From assembly GCF_002933875.1 (NCBI RefSeq), contig NZ_BFAV01000102.1, positions 1 through 64,000 on the forward strand: a stretch of DNA of 64,000 nt, given 5' to 3'. The DNA is from Desulfocucumis palustris. Lineage in GTDB: Bacteria; Bacillota; Desulfotomaculia; Desulfotomaculales; Desulfocucumaceae. Shown here piece by piece: positions 60,744 to 64,000 of the stretch. The first letter of the stretch is position 1. Each line of letters starts with the position of its first letter. The notes under the pieces were generated by a model. It worked only from the letters and a program-made list of their open reading frames with translations, did not search any database and had not been told where the DNA came from. The position numbers and the translations under genes are program-made.

Positions 60744-61223
60744 GTGCACATATCAATACTGGCGGTGGGACGTTTAAAGGAAAAATATCTGGTTGACGCC
60801 CTGCAGGAGTACCTGAAAAGGCTTCGGGCCTACGCCAGGGTTGAAATAAAAGAAGTGGCCGACCAGGGCTACAACGAAGGGATATCCGCCGCCCTGGAGG
60901 AAGAAGTAAAGAAAAAGGAAGCCCTGCGGCTGGAGAAACACATAAAGCAGGACACCCTTTTGGTCGCCCTGGACAGGGAGGGAGAAGAGCTTACCTCCGG
61001 GGAACTGGCGGACTGGCTAAGTTCCCTGGCACTGCGGGGTAAAAGCCATGTCACCTTCCTTATCGGGGGTTCCCTGGGCCTGACCCGGGAAATACAGTCC
61101 CGGGCGGACCGCCGCCTGTCCTTCTCCAGGCTAACCTTTCCCCACCAGCTGATGAGAGTCCTGCTGCTGGAGCAAATATACCGGTCCTTCAAAATAATCA
61201 AAGGCGAACCCTACCACAAATAA
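60744..61223 (+). CDS. rlmH: 23S rRNA (pseudouridine1915-N3)-methyltransferase
   Basis: A 159-residue SPOUT methyltransferase, exactly the usual length when the GTG at 60744 is used; GGAGGG lies 7 bases upstream. Motifs: ISILAVGRLKEKYLVDALQE, LLVALDREGEELTSGELA, FLIGGSLGLTREI and LSFSRLTFPHQLMRVLLLEQ with YRSFKIIKGEPYHK at the end. It methylates pseudouridine 1915 in 23S rRNA. The RAYT element begins two bases after its stop. Confidence 0.95.
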   Translation: MHISILAVGRLKEKYLVDALQEYLKRLRAYARVEIKEVADQGYNEGISAALEEEVKKKEALRLEKHIKQDTLLVALDREGEELTSGELADWLSSLALRGKSHVTFLIGGSLGLTREIQSRADRRLSFSRLTFPHQLMRVLLLEQIYRSFKIIKGEPYHK

Positions 61224-61225
61224 CG

Positions 61226-62211
61226 GGGTCAGGCTTGCATTATTGCATAATCCAGAATATTAAAGTAAAATTAGGTAAAATAATGATAGGGTTGTGTTGA
61301 TGGGTGGCTAGAGAACAAAGAGTTCATTACCCCGGCGCGGTGTATCATGTAATTGCCCGGGGTAACAATAAAGACCCCATTTTAGCCTCCGCCATGGAGA
61401 AAAACTATTATTTAGGCCTGGTGAGAAAATACAAAGAACGATTTTCTTTCAAACTTTATGGTTACGTAATTATGGATAACCATGTCCATATTCTTTTAGA
61501 AGTTGGAAAAGAGCCGTTATCAAAGATAATGCAGGGTATCCAGCAATCTTATACTCAATGGTATAACAGCAACCATCAAAGGGTCGGGCATGTCTTTCAA
61601 CAGAGATATAAAGCGGTTCTTTGTGATAAAGATAGTTATTTGCTTATCTTATTGAAATATATCCACGGTAATCCTATACGGGCCGGAATAACGGAGACAT
61701 TAAACTATCAGTGGAGCAGCCACCAGGACTACCTGACAGGCACCAGTTCCCTGGTCGATGTAAGTTTTTACCTGGGTGTGTTATGTGATAAAATTGATAT
61801 AGCCATAAATAGGTACCGTCAATTTATGGAGGATCAGAATCCCTTAGATATTGAAGAAAATAGATTAGGCAAATATCCGGAAAAAGAGTCTGCGCACCAA
61901 AACAGGGAAAGCGAAAGCAGAGATTTGCAGATTAGCCTCGATGACCTTATAAGAGTAGTTGTAGAAATTTTGGGGATAACCGATGAATGGCTGCATAGCC
62001 TCAAAAGTAGAAATCGCAAGATTGTGACAGCAAGGAATATAATTGTCCATTTGACGATAAAACATGATATAGCCCGGAGGGCGACCCTGATGGAAAAACT
62101 TAACCTTACACCATATCAGGTTAGCAGGGGTTATTATGCTGCCTGGGAAAAGGATGAAAGCCGCTCTTTAATTAAAGCCATAGAGGAAATGCAATAATGC
62201 AAGCCTGACCC
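61226..62211 (+). mobile_element. RAYT element with perfect 23-bp terminal inverted repeats
   Basis: GGGTCAGGCTTGCATTATTG plus CAT at 61226-61248 is repeated as an exact inverse at 62189-62211. The unit is 986 bp and contains one transposase gene. Each end has an inner TGCA-ATAA-TGCA mini-palindrome. The right end overlaps the last codons of the transposase and touches the stop codon of the convergent AbrB-family gene. No target duplication is evident (flanking bases differ). Confidence 0.85.
61304..62197 (+). CDS. REP-associated tyrosine transposase (TnpA_REP, IS200/Y1 family)
   Basis: A 297-residue protein. The Y1 HUH domain covers ~1-180: YPGAVYHVIARGNNKD, the HxH motif MDNHVHILLEV, and the tyrosine region VFQQRYKAVLCDKDSYLLIL with HGNPIRAGI. 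The C-terminal ~90 residues look like a DnaA-type helix-turn-helix (VVEILGITDEWLHSLKSRNR, ATLMEKLNLTPYQVSRGYY). GTG start. The HUH residues look intact. It may also act on the short GGGGACAYACC repeats elsewhere in the window (inference). Confidence 0.9.
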   Translation: MAREQRVHYPGAVYHVIARGNNKDPILASAMEKNYYLGLVRKYKERFSFKLYGYVIMDNHVHILLEVGKEPLSKIMQGIQQSYTQWYNSNHQRVGHVFQQRYKAVLCDKDSYLLILLKYIHGNPIRAGITETLNYQWSSHQDYLTGTSSLVDVSFYLGVLCDKIDIAINRYRQFMEDQNPLDIEENRLGKYPEKESAHQNRESESRDLQISLDDLIRVVVEILGITDEWLHSLKSRNRKIVTARNIIVHLTIKHDIARRATLMEKLNLTPYQVSRGYYAAWEKDESRSLIKAIEEMQ

Positions 62212-63299
62212 TAATTTTTTCTGTTTATAATTAACCTGAATAATGATGGGACTGCGAAGAAAATAAAGAAGGTTCGGAACAATTGATACCCCGCCACAAT
62301 AGATAAATCCGCGTTGATCTCATGAGCGATAATACCCATCTGATCCATACCGCCAGGGGCAATGCTCAACAGGGCCGTGGACATTGATACGGAATGGAAC
62401 TCTCTCAGGAGCAGGCTAAGCCCCAGTGCGCCGGCAACAAGCATAATGCTGTTCAAGAGCGCCAGCGTAACCGTTCGAAGCTTTTGTGTTAATTCACCCG
62501 GTTTAAGCAGCAATCCCACAAAGGCGCCTATCATAAACTGCGCGGCATTAATCACCAGGGAAGGAAGCTGTGGCCCATGCAGTCCGAACATTTGAAGAAT
62601 AGCTGTGCCGATTGCTGGTCCCAGCAGATAAGCGGTTGGGAATCTGATCCTGTCGCCGGCCAGGGCGCATACCACGGAAACAGCCGCAAAGGGCAGTATG
62701 TCAGGAAATAATATTGCACCCTCCGCATGGATGGATGATGCCGCCTGGGCCGCTAAGGCGTCTGTCCGGTGGTTTCCGAGCACCGGGCTGAATATGAGTA
62801 TCGGAACACATATAATGATTGCCATCAGCCGAACAACCTGCATGACTGTCACGACCGTGATGTTGACACCCTCGGTTTCTTCCGCCAGGGAGATGACCTG
62901 GGTGAGCCCCCCTGGTATGCATCCCAGAAGCGCGGTAAGATAATCGCTTCGCGCCAACTTGGATACCACATAAGCCATGCTTGCGCACATGAGCAGCAGA
63001 ATCAGTGTCATGAGCAACATGGACGTCAGTTGATGCGACATCTCTTGAAGCGCAGCGGCCGTCATGGACAGGCCGATGGTGTAACCGACGATAATCATCC
63101 CGGCATTTCTGACCTGTCCAGGCCATCCGTAACGTCCTTTCCACAGGCTGGAACCGATCAGAACGGCTGTCATCGGCCCCAGAAGCCAGGGAATGGGCAC
63201 ATGCATAAGCTTAAATGAAGAGCCGCCGATTAGAGCTGTAAGCATCGTAATAACCAGCCGGGAGACTCCTTTATGGGAGAAAAGGTGCTGTGTTTTCAT
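62211..63299 (-). CDS. AbrB family membrane protein (ammonia-monooxygenase-regulator type)
   Basis: A 362-residue polytopic membrane protein with two homologous halves of ~5 helices each. Each begins with a G-P containing segment: HVPIPWLLGPMTAVLIGSSL and FPTAYLLGPAIGTAILQMFG; CIPGGLTQVISLAEE and IAPGGMDQMGIIAHE are the paired PGG motifs of the family. Function is thought to be transport or regulation and is unclear. ATG 63299 follows GGAGATGG; ATGs at 63305 and 63311 are alternatives. Its stop codon shares a base with the RAYT element. Confidence 0.88.
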   Translation of the reverse strand: MKTQHLFSHKGVSRLVITMLTALIGGSSFKLMHVPIPWLLGPMTAVLIGSSLWKGRYGWPGQVRNAGMIIVGYTIGLSMTAAALQEMSHQLTSMLLMTLILLLMCASMAYVVSKLARSDYLTALLGCIPGGLTQVISLAEETEGVNITVVTVMQVVRLMAIIICVPILIFSPVLGNHRTDALAAQAASSIHAEGAILFPDILPFAAVSVVCALAGDRIRFPTAYLLGPAIGTAILQMFGLHGPQLPSLVINAAQFMIGAFVGLLLKPGELTQKLRTVTLALLNSIMLVAGALGLSLLLREFHSVSMSTALLSIAPGGMDQMGIIAHEINADLSIVAGYQLFRTFFIFFAVPSLFRLIINRKN

Positions 63300-63342
63300 T
63301 GCCATCTCCATACATTTTATTGTTTTTTTGCGTATTGAAAGG

Positions 63343-63466
63343 TTACCGCACCCTTATAATCGGCATCCGGCGCCCCGGAAACCGATGGCACGGGTCGATT
63401 AAAATGCGGGTGCCGGCTTGCGAAGTGATAAGAAACGATGCTTGTCCCGAACCACTTGATGTTCAT
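63343..63466 (-). pseudogene. Remnant of a metallo-beta-lactamase-fold hydrolase gene
   Basis: The ORF opens with MNIKWFGTS after a good RBS (AAGGTGG, 8 bases). One base extra then shifts the frame; in the next frame it continues SFLITSQAGTRILIDPCHRF, the expected UlaG-like N-terminus (IKWFGHS.FLI.S..GTRIL.DP). It stops at 63343 after ~40 residues, without the HxHxDH motif. So it is frameshifted and truncated. Confidence 0.65.
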
Positions 63467-63742
63467 AAAAATACCACCTTTTTTGGATGTAGAGAAGTGT
63501 GCTTTTATTATTTTGCAAAAAAAGCACATTTTTTAGAGTAAAAATTATTTGATTAAAGCTGCAACTGTATAATTTTTCAAAGCGATATCACCCCGCGCAT
63601 TGATATCTGTCATTATTTTATCCTTCGCCTGTTTTCAATTGTACGCGGATATAATAAGATGTTGAAATAAAAAACCAAGCGGTGAATGCTACTGCTGCTT
63701 TTAATTAGTTATTCCAAACTTTCGGGAGAGGGGAAGGTAAAT
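63467..63742. other. Intergenic region
   Basis: 276 bases, AT-rich, between the remnant on the minus strand and the MOSC gene on the plus strand. It holds the RBS of both but no other clear signal. Confidence 0.4.
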
Positions 63743-64000
63743 GTGGGCCGGGTTCTTTCAATAAATATCAGTTCCGTAAAAGGGATTGAAAAAAACAGTA
63801 TTGAAAAAGTAGATCTGATTGAAGGCTGGGGTCTTGCCGGCGATGCCCATGGTGGTGATTGGGACAGGCAGGTTAGTATATTTCCGGTGGAGGCGCTGGA
63901 AAAAGTGCCCCCGCTGAAAAGAGACGAAGTATTAAATGGTGGTTATACCGAAAACTTCACCATATCCGGTGTCGAATTATCCGAACTTACCGTTGGGAAA
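63743..64000 (+). CDS. MOSC-domain protein (partial, cut by window end)
   Basis: The GTG at 63743 follows GAGAGGGGAAGG and opens a frame that stays open to the last base (86 codons). The start GRVLSINISSVKGIEKNSIE, VDLIEGWGLAGDAHGGDWDR, QVSIFPVEALEKV and GGYTENFTISGVELSELTVG are the typical N-terminal half of stand-alone MOSC proteins, which handle sulfur or bind molybdenum-cofactor-like ligands. The conserved Cys region would lie beyond the window. Confidence 0.88.
   Translation, partial: MGRVLSINISSVKGIEKNSIEKVDLIEGWGLAGDAHGGDWDRQVSIFPVEALEKVPPLKRDEVLNGGYTENFTISGVELSELTVGK

Overview
The window looks like a chromosomal segment of a spore-forming, anaerobic Clostridia-type Firmicute, most plausibly of the Desulfotomaculum/Pelotomaculum (Peptococcaceae) group. 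The pointers are strong GGAGG-type ribosome binding sites with many TTG and GTG starts, the SCIFF peptide (scfA) with its radical SAM maturase (scfB), a CgeB-type spore-surface glycosyltransferase, M23/LysM/G5 and CAP-domain envelope proteins, and a probable selenoprotein. The lineage is an inference from gene content; there is no rRNA to confirm it.

Positions 1-34035 are a dense, almost entirely plus-strand glycan locus. It holds paired glycosyltransferases, APS kinase with a sulfotransferase (a possible glycan sulfation module), rfbD/rfbB for dTDP-rhamnose, a GT10 fucosyltransferase, three unusual SDR epimerases, a TylF-like methyltransferase and a two-subunit transketolase. A nearly complete GDP-D-glycero-D-manno-heptose pathway follows (gmhA, hddA, gmhB, hddC), with a GDP-sugar 4,6-dehydratase and a 3,5-epimerase for deoxyheptose. 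The transketolase would supply sedoheptulose-7-phosphate, the substrate of GmhA. Two B12-binding radical SAM enzymes, four consecutive radical SAM/SPASM paralogues, an FkbM methyltransferase, more glycosyltransferases and rfbC complete the block. Inverted copies of a palindromic repeat lie at both ends (1-96 and 33850-34035).

Positions 34228-42848 start with a lysine/histidine/aspartate-rich tandem-repeat protein. Next comes an amino-sugar cluster: Gfo/Idh/MocA oxidoreductase, GNAT-type acyltransferase, an LpxC-like deacetylase that apparently starts at CTG, and a DegT aminotransferase. Then come two WbqC-like proteins flanking an ATP-grasp enzyme and a CgeB-like glycosyltransferase. An array of inverted repeats closes this block.

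Positions 43103-45234 run on the minus strand: two glycosyltransferases with, between them, a small DUF1858 gene. In that gene an in-frame TGA stands exactly where the second Cys of a CxxC motif is expected, and it is followed by a good bacterial SECIS-like hairpin. This is the strongest new observation here.

Positions 45432-55445 contain an RmlA-like nucleotidyltransferase, several proteins of unknown function with low-complexity tails that may belong to the cell or spore surface, a CAP-domain protein, a GT2, tRNA-Gly(CCC), a CHASE2/guanylate-adenylate cyclase, and scfA/scfB. Positions 55709-64000 are more housekeeping in character: an M23 peptidase, a TPR protein, an MA-type metallopeptidase, murA, rlmH, a RAYT transposase inside perfect 23-bp terminal inverted repeats, an AbrB-family membrane protein, a decayed metallo-beta-lactamase-fold gene, and the start of a MOSC-domain gene cut by the window end.
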